A DNA stretch of 34,815 bases from a bacterium BMS3Abin04 (lineage in GTDB: Bacteria > Bacteroidota > Ignavibacteria > Ignavibacteriales > Melioribacteraceae). Within the stretch, counting starts at the first letter, position 1. Every line of letters begins with the position of its first letter. Made by a program: the position numbers and the translations under genes. This document shows positions 25,181 to 33,481 of the stretch, in pieces. The stretch covers positions 1 to 34,815 of the forward strand of contig BDSW01000041.1 in NCBI GenBank assembly GCA_002898175.1, read 5' to 3'. The notes beneath the pieces are model-generated. The model searched no databases, was not told where the DNA came from, and saw nothing but the letters and a program-made list of their open reading frames with translations.

Positions 25181-27277
25181 ATGGTATTTTTAAATCCGGC
25201 TGTATTATTAGGATTAATAGCCGCAGTTATTCCAATTTTAATACATCTGTTTAATTTAAGGAAATTAAAAAAAGTTGAATTCAGCACGCTTCTTTTTCTA
25301 AAAGAACTGCAAAAATCTAAAATCCGGAAAATTAAAGTTAAGCAATGGCTTCTGCTTGCTTTAAGAGTTTTAATAATTGTCTTCCTCGTAGCAGCTTTTG
25401 CAAGACCAACAATAAAACATTTTTCACTCGGCAGTGCCTCTTCAACCGCAAAAACAACTGCCGTAATAATTCTTGATAATTCATACAGTATGAGCGTTAT
25501 TAACGAAAAAGGTTCATACTTAAACCAGGCTAAAAAAAACGCAAAGGAATTAATAGAAAATATGCAGAACGGTGATGAAGCAGCTGTAATTCTCACATCG
25601 TACCCGAAATCCGGTGAACAGACACTCACTTCCCAAAAACCTAAATTGATAAACAAAATTAACGAAACCAAAATATCATATATAAGCCATCCGTTAACCG
25701 ATGCATTAAATGAAGCATCAGCAATAATTAATAACTCGCAGAATTTTAATAAGGAAGTTTACATCCTCTCGGACTTTCAAAAATTTAATTTCCCCGAGAA
25801 AATTGATACGACAGAAATGGGAAAATCTTTGTTCGATAAAAACACAAGAGTTTATACCTTCGCATTTAACGGGAAAGATGTACAAAATCTTACAAATAAA
25901 AACCTTACTGTTAACAATCAAATTTATGAAATTAATAAGCCCATTAGTTTCACTTCAACCATAAGAAATAATTCTAAACAAATCGTACGCAACTCAATCT
26001 TATCTTTGTTTATAAATGGTAAAAGGAAAGCCCAGGCAAGCATAAATCTTAATCCGAACGAAACAAAACAAGTGAATTTTGAAACCACATTAAAAGAATC
26101 CGGATTTCTTGAAATTATTTCGGAAACCGAAGAAGACGATATTTTACAAGACAATAAATACTTCGCCGGTATTTACGTCCCCAAGCAAATTTCCGTACTT
26201 GTTGCGGCAGATAATCCCGGTGATACCGAATATGTTAACACAGCATTGAGTAATAATCTATCTGATTATATTAAATTAAAAAGTATAAAGCTCACACAGA
26301 TAAATGCTTTTAATCTTAAACAATTCGATGTTGTAATAATTATAGGCTTTAAATTATTGAATAATTACGATAGAATTAGAAACTTTGTAAACGGCGGCGG
26401 AAATTTAATTTTAATGCCCGGGAGTAACTCAACATTACTGCAGTTTAATAATCTCTGCAAAGCAATCGGACTCCCCTCCGCATCTGCCGAAGTACAAATT
26501 AATCACGGTTCGCAGCAGCCGATGCTTTTTGATAAAGTCAACTTTAAGCATCCGGTCTTTTCCAACATTTTTCAAAAAGGCTCCAAACCCCAATTGGATT
26601 CACCGGAGATTTATCATTTCTTTAAGACAGAACCTTCGGGAAAAGGGAAAACTATTATCTCTTTAATTGATAAAAGCTCTTTCCTAAGCGAGTTTCAAAT
26701 AAAATCGGGAAAGGTAATGCTGTTCAATGCTGCGCCGGTGTTGAGCTGGAGCAACTTCCCTATCAAAGGAATATTTGCTCCGTTAATGAATAAATTAATT
26801 TTCTACTTAACATCCAAAAACAGAACTGCAAAAAGTGTAATTGCCGGGAATAAAATTGATGTTAATCTCAGTAAAGTAATTCTTCCTCAAATTAAAGTTG
26901 TGCGTCCCGGTAAACAAATGGAATTCCTTGATATTGATCTTGAGGAACGGAAAAAGTTTTTGGATTATGATAGAACAGATTTGGTAGGAACTTACAAGTT
27001 CTTTTCAGGCGATAAATTAATTGATTATGCCGATGTAAATATCAATCCGGACGAATCCGTTCTTAATTATCTAAACAGTAAAGATTTTGAAAAGTATATA
27101 AATAAATTACATTTCCGCGACAGAATTATTAGTTTAAATACGAATGAAGATTTCAGAAGTAAAATTTACCAATCCAGATTCGGCACGGAGCTGTGGAAAT
27201 ATTTTATTATACTTGCTTTCATTTTAGCAATTATAGAAATGATGGTTTCTAAAAGCTCCAAGAAAGATATGGATTAA
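25181..27277 (+). CDS. BatA N-terminal and von Willebrand A domain membrane protein
   Basis: The 698-aa protein opens with the BatA-type segment MVFLNPAVLLGLIAAVIPIL, a first helix, then HLFNLRKLKKVEFSTLLFLKEL and a second helix LLLALRVLIIVFLVAAFARP. A VWA domain follows with the MIDAS motif DNSYS (Asp99-Ser103), then YLNQAKKNAKELIENMQNGDEAAVIL. A CARDB-like beta region (about 245-320) and an alpha/beta domain (about 335-560: VLVAADNPGDTEYV, VNGGGNLILMPGS) come next, with a C-terminal helix (YFIILAFILAIIEMMV). The bulk would be periplasmic between N- and C-terminal anchors. Family members accompany MoxR/BatA-D systems, but no MoxR ATPase or other Bat gene is visible here. Likely a metal-dependent protein-interaction scaffold; exact role unknown. 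Confidence 0.88.
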   Translation: MVFLNPAVLLGLIAAVIPILIHLFNLRKLKKVEFSTLLFLKELQKSKIRKIKVKQWLLLALRVLIIVFLVAAFARPTIKHFSLGSASSTAKTTAVIILDNSYSMSVINEKGSYLNQAKKNAKELIENMQNGDEAAVILTSYPKSGEQTLTSQKPKLINKINETKISYISHPLTDALNEASAIINNSQNFNKEVYILSDFQKFNFPEKIDTTEMGKSLFDKNTRVYTFAFNGKDVQNLTNKNLTVNNQIYEINKPISFTSTIRNNSKQIVRNSILSLFINGKRKAQASINLNPNETKQVNFETTLKESGFLEIISETEEDDILQDNKYFAGIYVPKQISVLVAADNPGDTEYVNTALSNNLSDYIKLKSIKLTQINAFNLKQFDVVIIIGFKLLNNYDRIRNFVNGGGNLILMPGSNSTLLQFNNLCKAIGLPSASAEVQINHGSQQPMLFDKVNFKHPVFSNIFQKGSKPQLDSPEIYHFFKTEPSGKGKTIISLIDKSSFLSEFQIKSGKVMLFNAAPVLSWSNFPIKGIFAPLMNKLIFYLTSKNRTAKSVIAGNKIDVNLSKVILPQIKVVRPGKQMEFLDIDLEERKKFLDYDRTDLVGTYKFFSGDKLIDYADVNINPDESVLNYLNSKDFEKYINKLHFRDRIISLNTNEDFRSKIYQSRFGTELWKYFIILAFILAIIEMMVSKSSKKDMD

Positions 27278-27317
27278 ACAACGGAATAATAATTTTTAAC
27301 AACTATATTTTTAAGTA

Positions 27318-28583
27318 ATGCAAGAAATTCAACAAGACAAAACAGAACGCGCAATTCTTATTGCCGTAAAAACCAGAGATATTTCAAAAGAGAGAGTTGC
27401 GGAATATCTAAATGAGCTGGAAATGCTTACGGCTACGGCAGGCGGGGAAACAATTATCAAAATTATCCAGGAAAGAAGCAGAGTTGATCCGGCTTATTTT
27501 ATAGGGAAAGGCAAAGCCGAAGAAATTGCAGAATTGGCTGAGCTTAATGATATTTCCCTAATCATTTTTGACGATGACTTAAATTCTACACAAGTTAGAA
27601 ATTTGGAGCGATTAATAGACAGAAAAATATTAGACCGCAGCGGACTGATTCTTGATATTTTTGCATCCCATGCTAAAACGAGACAGGCAAAAACTCAAGT
27701 TGAACTTGCACAGCTTCAATATATGCTTCCGAGATTAACACGTGCATGGACACATTTATCGAAGCAGTACGGCGGCATCGGGACTAAAGGCCCGGGCGAG
27801 ACACAAATTGAAACCGATAGAAGAATAATAAGAACACGAATAGCAAAGCTAAAGGAGAAGCTGGTAAAAATAGATTCGCAGCAAACAACCAAAAGTCTTG
27901 CGCGGAAAAACCATATTAAAGTCTCACTTGTAGGCTATACCAACGCCGGAAAATCTACGCTTATTAACAGGCTTACCAAAGCTGATGTTTTAGTTGAGAA
28001 TAAACTTTTCGCAACTTTGGATTCGACTACCCGTTCATTAGCACTTGGTAAAAATAAGGAATTACTCATCAGCGACACAGTCGGTTTTATTAGAAAACTC
28101 CCGCACCATCTTGTTGCATCTTTCAAAAGTACTTTAGATGTTGTGCGGGAAGCCGATTTTATTCTACACGTAATAGATATATCCAATCCGTTTTTTGAAG
28201 ATCACATAAAGATTGTTGAAAAAACTTTAAAAGAATTACACTGTGAAAAGAAACCCCAGATAAAAGTATTTAATAAAGTTGATTTACTGGAAAACAAATC
28301 GGTTATCAAATATGTAAATAATAAATTTGCGCAATGCATTGTTATTTCGGCAGAACGGGGAATGAACATAAAAAAATTAGAAACCTTATTACTTGATTTG
28401 TACGAGCATAACTTTGTTGAAAAAACAATTAAGCTTCCTATTACCAATTCAAAACTAATATCAAAAATTCATAAATTAGCTGAAGTAATATCTATAAACT
28501 ATGAAGATGATCTTTGCAAAATTAAATATAAAACAAGCATAGAAAATAATAACAGGATAGAAAATTTGCTTAACACAAACTAA
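27318..28583 (+). CDS. hflX: Ribosome-associated GTPase HflX
   Basis: The 421-aa protein is a full-length HflX. The N-terminal domain shows DPAYFIGKGKAEEIAEL, DDDLNSTQVRNLER, LDRSGLILDIFASHAKT and the glycine-rich QYGGIGTKGPGETQIETDRR linker. The G domain has G1 GYTNAGKS (206-213), G3 DTVGF (253-257) and G4 NKVD (319-322). HflX binds the 50S/70S ribosome and splits stalled ribosomes in other bacteria. It starts 40 bp after the BatA/VWA gene and ends 39 bp before hutH, on the same strand, so the three may form one transcript. The classical hfq-hflX-hflK/C neighbourhood is absent. The Shine-Dalgarno is weak. Confidence 0.97.
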   Translation: MQEIQQDKTERAILIAVKTRDISKERVAEYLNELEMLTATAGGETIIKIIQERSRVDPAYFIGKGKAEEIAELAELNDISLIIFDDDLNSTQVRNLERLIDRKILDRSGLILDIFASHAKTRQAKTQVELAQLQYMLPRLTRAWTHLSKQYGGIGTKGPGETQIETDRRIIRTRIAKLKEKLVKIDSQQTTKSLARKNHIKVSLVGYTNAGKSTLINRLTKADVLVENKLFATLDSTTRSLALGKNKELLISDTVGFIRKLPHHLVASFKSTLDVVREADFILHVIDISNPFFEDHIKIVEKTLKELHCEKKPQIKVFNKVDLLENKSVIKYVNNKFAQCIVISAERGMNIKKLETLLLDLYEHNFVEKTIKLPITNSKLISKIHKLAEVISINYEDDLCKIKYKTSIENNNRIENLLNTN

Positions 28584-28622
28584 GCCTCTCAAAGGAATTT
28601 AGTTTGTTAAAAAGGAAGAATA

Positions 28623-30188
28623 ATGAAAAGAAAAATATTGTATATCAACGGTAAATCATTAACACTAAAAAAAATTGATTTCTTCTTAAAAGAAAACCCT
28701 GTGGTAAAGCTAACCGCAGAAGCCGAGAAAAAAGTAAAACGCGCCAGAGCTTTAATTGATAAATGGGTCGAGACCGACGAAATAATATATGGTGTAACAA
28801 CCGGCTTCGGTGAATTTGCCAATGTAAAAATTTCCAACAAAAATTTAGCACAGCTGCAGAAAAACCTTATAGTAAGCCATTCCGCCGGAGTTGGAAAACA
28901 GCTGCCTCCTTTTATTGTAAAAATAATGATGCTCCTTCGTATAAATGCTTTAGCACGCGGTCATTCCGGAATTCGTTTATTAACCCTTGAGTTATTAATT
29001 AACTTTATAAATAATGATATTATTCCGGTCATTCCTTCACAAGGCTCTGTTGGTTCAAGCGGAGATTTGGCGCCGCTTGCACATTTGGTTTTAGCGCTAA
29101 TAGGAAAAGGTAAGGTTCAGATAATAAAAGATATTAACAATCCACTTGCGGAAAGAACTAGAATAATTTCTTCGAAAGCTGCAATGAAAAAGTTTAACTT
29201 AACTCCTGTTAAACTTGCTGCAAAAGAAGGTTTAGCCTTAATTAACGGAACTCAAATGATGACAGCGTTTGCATCGTTTATTTGTCTGCGGGCAAAGGAA
29301 TTAATTAAAACTGCCGATATTTGCGCTGCGCTTAGTCACGAAGCATTAAGAGCTACTGATAAAGCTTATGATTTACGCTTACACAAACTTCGTCCGTATC
29401 CGGGACAAATAACCACGGCAAAAAATATGCTGAGTTTAATTAAGAATAGTGAAATACGAAAATCCCATCTTAAAAATGATCCGCGAGTTCAGGATTCATA
29501 TTCAATTCGCTGTATCCCCCAGATCCACGGAGCTTCACGTGATACAACAGATTATGTCTGCTCCAAAGTTGAAATTGAGTTAAATTCGGTCAACGATAAT
29601 CCTTTAATTTTTCCCGATGAGGGCGATCATTTGGAAGGAGGAAATTTTCACGGTCAGCCGATTGCACTGGTAATGGATTTTATGGCAATTGCACTTTCCG
29701 AACTTGCTAATGTATCGGAACGAAGGACGGAACGGCTTGTAAACGGTTCGTTAAGTAATTTACCAAGATTCCTTACTAAAAAAGGCGGATTAAATTCAGG
29801 TCTGATGATAGCACAATACACTGCGGCAGCTTTGGTTTCGGAAAATAAAGTCCTTGCTCATCCGGCAAGTGTCGATTCAATCCCAACTTCGGCAAATCAA
29901 GAAGATCACAATTCAATGGGTTCAATTGCTGCAAGAAAATGCTTTGATATTCTCGGAAATGTTCAAAAAGTAATTGCCATAGAATTGCTGACAGCTGCGC
30001 AAGGCATTGAATTCCTAAAACCTTTAAAGTGCGGAAAGGGAACTTCCGAAGCTTATAAGACAATTCGCAAGTATGTTAAACCGTTGGAGCATGATAGAAT
30101 TCTGTACGAAGATTTGGAAAAGTTAATTAGCATTATTACAAACGGCGAATTGCTTAGCAACGTAGAAAAAGTTGTACACTTAATTTAA
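28623..30188 (+). CDS. hutH: Histidine ammonia-lyase (aromatic amino-acid ammonia-lyase family)
   Basis: The 521-aa protein deaminates L-histidine to trans-urocanate, the first step of histidine degradation. Landmarks are Tyr56 in YGVTTGFGEF, the HAL-type NLIVSHSAGVG with His86, the MIO cofactor segment GSVGSSGDLAPLAH (141-154), NSVNDNPLIF (321-330), and QEDHNSM (426-432), where Glu427 is the HAL/PAL-type residue. The MIO triad reads Ser145-Ser146-Gly147 rather than the usual Ala-Ser-Gly. The first residue contributes only backbone to the ring, so activity is likely retained. His86 and QEDH favour histidine over tyrosine, yet a phenylalanine-type substrate cannot be excluded. No hutU, hutI or ftcD is adjacent. 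The start is supported by AAGGAAGAATA before ATG. Confidence 0.88.
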   Translation: MKRKILYINGKSLTLKKIDFFLKENPVVKLTAEAEKKVKRARALIDKWVETDEIIYGVTTGFGEFANVKISNKNLAQLQKNLIVSHSAGVGKQLPPFIVKIMMLLRINALARGHSGIRLLTLELLINFINNDIIPVIPSQGSVGSSGDLAPLAHLVLALIGKGKVQIIKDINNPLAERTRIISSKAAMKKFNLTPVKLAAKEGLALINGTQMMTAFASFICLRAKELIKTADICAALSHEALRATDKAYDLRLHKLRPYPGQITTAKNMLSLIKNSEIRKSHLKNDPRVQDSYSIRCIPQIHGASRDTTDYVCSKVEIELNSVNDNPLIFPDEGDHLEGGNFHGQPIALVMDFMAIALSELANVSERRTERLVNGSLSNLPRFLTKKGGLNSGLMIAQYTAAALVSENKVLAHPASVDSIPTSANQEDHNSMGSIAARKCFDILGNVQKVIAIELLTAAQGIEFLKPLKCGKGTSEAYKTIRKYVKPLEHDRILYEDLEKLISIITNGELLSNVEKVVHLI

Positions 30189-30194
30189 CGGGAT

Positions 30195-30620
30195 TTAATT
30201 TTCTCCCAACTTTAATACTTTCTTAACCGTTGCTGTTTGTCCCGATAGTTTATCATTAACTTTAAATATACATTCATATTTCCCGGTTGTATAAGTTGAA
30301 TCCAAATCTGCTTGTGCTTCAAGTTCCAAATCTTCTAAAGGCTCGGCTTCCGAACGTTCTTCCACACCGGATACGAGAGCTTTAAGCGTATCGTTTGATG
30401 GAGTAATGAGATCGAGCGTATAACTTAGTTTAGCCGCATATTTTGCAAAAGATTTTTTTTGTGAAAATCCCTTTGCAATAGTTGTTACATGCAGTTCCCA
30501 ACTTCCTCCCACATCATACGCGAAAGCTTCGGGCGCGGACAATTGCAGCTTTTGTTCTTCTTCTTTCGAACAAGCAGAAACAACAAGTATTAACAAAATA
30601 ATTACAAAAAACCTTTTCAT
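30195..30620 (-). CDS. Small lipoprotein of unknown function
   Basis: The 141-aa product has a lipoprotein signal peptide MKRFFVIILLILVVSACSKE with lipobox VSAC, so Cys17 should be lipidated and the protein attached to the inner or outer membrane. The mature part is short and acidic in the middle (ERSEAEPLEDLELEAQADLD). It shows alternating beta-like segments (SWELHVTTIAKGFSQ, GKYECIFKVNDKLSGQTATVKKVLKL), compatible with a small beta-sandwich domain. No named family is recognised. It converges on hutH with only 6 bp between the stops, so transcripts overlap. GGGAG lies about 7 nt before the ATG. Confidence 0.75.
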   Translation of the reverse strand: MKRFFVIILLILVVSACSKEEEQKLQLSAPEAFAYDVGGSWELHVTTIAKGFSQKKSFAKYAAKLSYTLDLITPSNDTLKALVSGVEERSEAEPLEDLELEAQADLDSTYTTGKYECIFKVNDKLSGQTATVKKVLKLGEN

Positions 30621-30739
30621 AAAAACACTCCCATTAATGATTTCTTTAATCCGTACAATGACGGATAAGAATAAATTGGGGAATTTGAATACATAATATT
30701 ACAAACATTTTCTGAAAAATGATTATGCTACTAAAAATT

Positions 30740-30785
30740 AAAAGCCGGAAAAGACAAAACGTTGAATTTTGTATAGCCGGCTTTT
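30740..30785 (-). terminator. Hairpin terminator of serC
   Basis: AAAAGCCGG pairs with CCGGCTTTT, with an inner second stem ACAAAA/TTTTGT. It lies 31 nt past the serC stop. On the minus strand it is followed by TTTTAATTTTT, so it is a good intrinsic terminator. Confidence 0.8.
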
Positions 30786-30816
30786 ATTAAAAATTATTAT
30801 TTGTATTTAACACGAA

Positions 30817-31902
30817 CTAGTTTTTAGCTTTAAAATCCTTCATGAATTCTACCAACGCTTCAACTCCGGCTTTAGGAAAAGCATTATAAATTGATGCTCT
30901 TAATCCACCAACCGATCTATGGCCTTTTAATCCCACAAATCCTTTTTCTAAAGCTTCGGCAACAAATTTCTTCTCCAAATCTTCGTTCGGCATTCTAAAA
31001 GTTACATTCATAAGCGAACGGTCTTCTTTTGCAGCATGACCTTTATAATATCCATCGCTCTCATCAATAAAACTATAAAGAATATCCGCTTTCTCCAGGT
31101 TCCTTTTGTACATAACATCTAGTCCGCCCATATTCAAGAGCCATTTATATACCAGTCCAATTACATAAACAGTAAACGCCGGCGGAGTATTGTAAAGCGA
31201 ATTTTTACTCTGATGAACTTTATAATTCAAGTATGTATGCAAATCATCGGAAGACCTTTCCAGCATATCATTTCTAATAATTACTAAAGTAGCGCCGGCG
31301 GGACCCATATTTTTTTGTGCACCCGCATATATTAATGCATACTTATTTACATCTATTTTTTTATGCAGCATATCGGAGGAAGTGTCACAAACCAGAGGGA
31401 CATTCCCAACTTCCGGCTCCGTTTTAAATTCAGTTCCCATAATCGTATTATTAGAAGTAAAGTGTACGTAAGAAGCATCCGGAGTTAATTTAAGTTCGTT
31501 TTGCTTAGGAATTCTATTAAAATTTGTGTCTTCCGAAGAAGCGACAACATTAACTATTCCTACGCGCTTGGCTTCTTTAATCGCTTTTTTAGACCATGCA
31601 CCGGTATTGATATAATCCGCTTTGTTATTCGGAGGCATAAGGTTTAACGGAATCATTGAGAATTGTAAAGTTGCGCCGCCTTGTAAAAATAAAACACTGT
31701 AATTGTCGCCAATGTTCAATAATTTGCGTAGATCATTTTGAGCTCCGACAAAAATATCATTATACTCTTTTGATCTGTGACTCATTTCCATCACGGACAT
31801 TCCGGCTCCGGGATAAGAATATAAATTTTCCTGTGCTTCTCTTAAAACCTCTTCCGGTAAAACTGCCGGTCCGGCATTAAAATTGTAAGCTCGTTCTTTC
31901 AT
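30817..31902 (-). CDS. serC: Phosphoserine aminotransferase
   Basis: The 361-aa PLP enzyme converts 3-phosphohydroxypyruvate plus glutamate to O-phosphoserine in serine biosynthesis, and can also serve in pyridoxine synthesis. Diagnostic stretches are YNFNAGPAVLPEEVL at the N-terminus, GMSVMEMSHRSKEY, LFLQGGATLQFSMIPLNL, and the PLP lysine in YAGAQKNMGPAG (Lys197). The C-terminal GLKGHRSVGGLRASIYNAFP block binds the substrate phosphate. Full family length. The start has AAGGAAATT upstream. It lies downstream of the DUF1015 gene (183-bp gap with repeats) and ends in a hairpin terminator. In related genomes serC and DUF1015 commonly neighbour serA, which would lie outside the pattern here. Confidence 0.98.
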   Translation of the reverse strand: MKERAYNFNAGPAVLPEEVLREAQENLYSYPGAGMSVMEMSHRSKEYNDIFVGAQNDLRKLLNIGDNYSVLFLQGGATLQFSMIPLNLMPPNNKADYINTGAWSKKAIKEAKRVGIVNVVASSEDTNFNRIPKQNELKLTPDASYVHFTSNNTIMGTEFKTEPEVGNVPLVCDTSSDMLHKKIDVNKYALIYAGAQKNMGPAGATLVIIRNDMLERSSDDLHTYLNYKVHQSKNSLYNTPPAFTVYVIGLVYKWLLNMGGLDVMYKRNLEKADILYSFIDESDGYYKGHAAKEDRSLMNVTFRMPNEDLEKKFVAEALEKGFVGLKGHRSVGGLRASIYNAFPKAGVEALVEFMKDFKAKN

Positions 31903-31980
31903 TTTTAATTTCCTTATGTTATTAAATCTAAATTTATTTTTAATTTCTTAATCTTAATTTGTACTCATTCCCTTTAAGCA

Positions 31981-32084
31981 GATTAAGATTATGAGTAAGA
32001 GTATGATTAAGAGTTCTAACCCTATCCTCTTAATCTTAATTCTTACTCTTCTTCAGTAGCCGGATTATGATTAAGAGTATGATT
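31981..32084. repeat. AT-rich direct and inverted repeats between DUF1015 and serC
   Basis: GATTAAGAG (32005-32013) pairs with CTCTTAATC (32027-32035), and the stem extends imperfectly through AGTAAGAGTATGATTAAGAG and AATTCTTACTCT. ATGATTAAGAG and AGAGTATGATT recur at about 32066-32083. The structure lies between the DUF1015 stop and serC, and it could attenuate read-through or be a simple-sequence intergenic repeat. Confidence 0.55.
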
Positions 32085-32085
32085 G

Positions 32086-33321
32086 TTAAATAACATGAAC
32101 AACCAATCCGTCTCTTAGTTTTGGCTCAAACCAAGTCGACTTTGGCGGCATAGTTTCACCGGCATTTGAAATATTTATTAAATCGTCAACCGAAACAGGG
32201 TACATAGAAAATGCCACGACCGCTTTCCCGCTATCGACCAGCTTTTCCAATTCCTCCGTTCCTCTTATACCACCGATAAAATCAATCCTATCACTAGTAC
32301 GCGGATCTTTAATTCCCAATATTGGATGAAGCAAATAATTTTGAAGAATTCCTACATCAAGGTTTTCACCAATTGTATTGCCGCTTTTTACATTTTCATT
32401 AGGTTTAAGTAAATACCATTTACCGCTCAAATACATAGATATACTTTTTCTTGCCGGAGGAGAAGCGGGACCCGGTTGCTCGATGTTAAAATTAGTTTTA
32501 ACTTTTTCTAAAAATTCGCTTTCACTATTTCCATTTAGATCAAACACAACTCTGTTGTAAGGGAGTATTTTAAGCTGTTCTGCCGGAAATAAAACGGCAA
32601 GGAAAAAATTATATTCTTCCTCTCCGGTATGATTTGGATTAGCTTCCATTTTCACTTGCTGAGCGCGGGCAGCGCTTGCTGCTCTGTGGTGACCGTCGGC
32701 AATGTAAAGTTTTTCTGCTTTTCCAATTTCACTTTGAATTGTTTCGTTATATTCTTCAGGGACTACCCAAACCGTGTGCCTAATAGAATCGTTTGAAGTA
32801 AAGTCATAAACCGGATCGATTTCATCCATAACTTTATTTACAATTTCATTTACGGCATCAATTCCCTTATAAGTTAAAAATACTGCCCCGGTTTGAGCTT
32901 CTGTAGTTACAATGTGATTTGTTCTATCGTCTTCTTTTACTTTTCTCGTTTTCTCATGCTTCATTATTACATCCCGGTTATAATCATCAACCGAAAATGT
33001 TGCGGCAATACCGACCTGTGTCTGGTCGCCCCAAACTAATCTGTAAAAATAAAAGCGAGGTTCTGCATCCTGAATTAACGGAGCTTCTTTCTTAATTCGT
33101 TCTAAATTTTCTTTAGCTTTTTCATACACTCTTTTATCGTAAGCATCAATATTTTTATCTAATTCTATTTCAGACCTGGTTACTCTTAAAAAATTAATGG
33201 GGTTGTCTTTTGCCAATTCCGCCGCCTCTTTTCTATTAACCACATCGTAAGGTACACTTGCAACCAAATGCGCTACACGAGGCTCCGGTCTAACTGCTTT
33301 GAAGGGTCTGATAACTGCCAT
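32086..33321 (-). CDS. DUF1015 family protein
   Basis: The 411-aa protein matches DUF1015 (PF06245): MAVIRPFKAVRPEPRVAHLVASVPYDVV at the N-terminus, NPINFLRVTRSE, YRLVWGDQTQVGIAATF, then IMKHEKTRKVKEDDRTNH. The family-typical KLYIADGHHRAASAAR (the DGHHR motif) and FFLAVLFPAEQLKILPYNRVV follow. The conserved His/Arg/Asp residues suggest a catalytic or metal-linked role, but no reaction is established. Its repeated occurrence beside serA/serC in Bacteroidota and other anaerobes suggests a link to serine metabolism. The start has AAGGAGT upstream. serC is the next gene on the strand. Confidence 0.93.
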   Translation of the reverse strand: MAVIRPFKAVRPEPRVAHLVASVPYDVVNRKEAAELAKDNPINFLRVTRSEIELDKNIDAYDKRVYEKAKENLERIKKEAPLIQDAEPRFYFYRLVWGDQTQVGIAATFSVDDYNRDVIMKHEKTRKVKEDDRTNHIVTTEAQTGAVFLTYKGIDAVNEIVNKVMDEIDPVYDFTSNDSIRHTVWVVPEEYNETIQSEIGKAEKLYIADGHHRAASAARAQQVKMEANPNHTGEEEYNFFLAVLFPAEQLKILPYNRVVFDLNGNSESEFLEKVKTNFNIEQPGPASPPARKSISMYLSGKWYLLKPNENVKSGNTIGENLDVGILQNYLLHPILGIKDPRTSDRIDFIGGIRGTEELEKLVDSGKAVVAFSMYPVSVDDLINISNAGETMPPKSTWFEPKLRDGLVVHVI

Positions 33322-33481
33322 AATTACTCCTTATTCTAAATTGCCCGATTCATTAAAATTGAAAAACTTCACAAAATTTCATACTGTAAATCTATGTTTT
33401 TACAAGAGATAAACAAGTATTATTTTGTGTTTTATAAATTTTCTTCGGCTAACTTCAGCATACAAAACATTAAACTGGTAT

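Noticed and set aside
25177-25671. 164-aa minus-strand ORF
   Set aside because: It lies opposite the N-terminus of the BatA/VWA gene, whose frame has clear family motifs; its own translation has no recognisable domain or SD.
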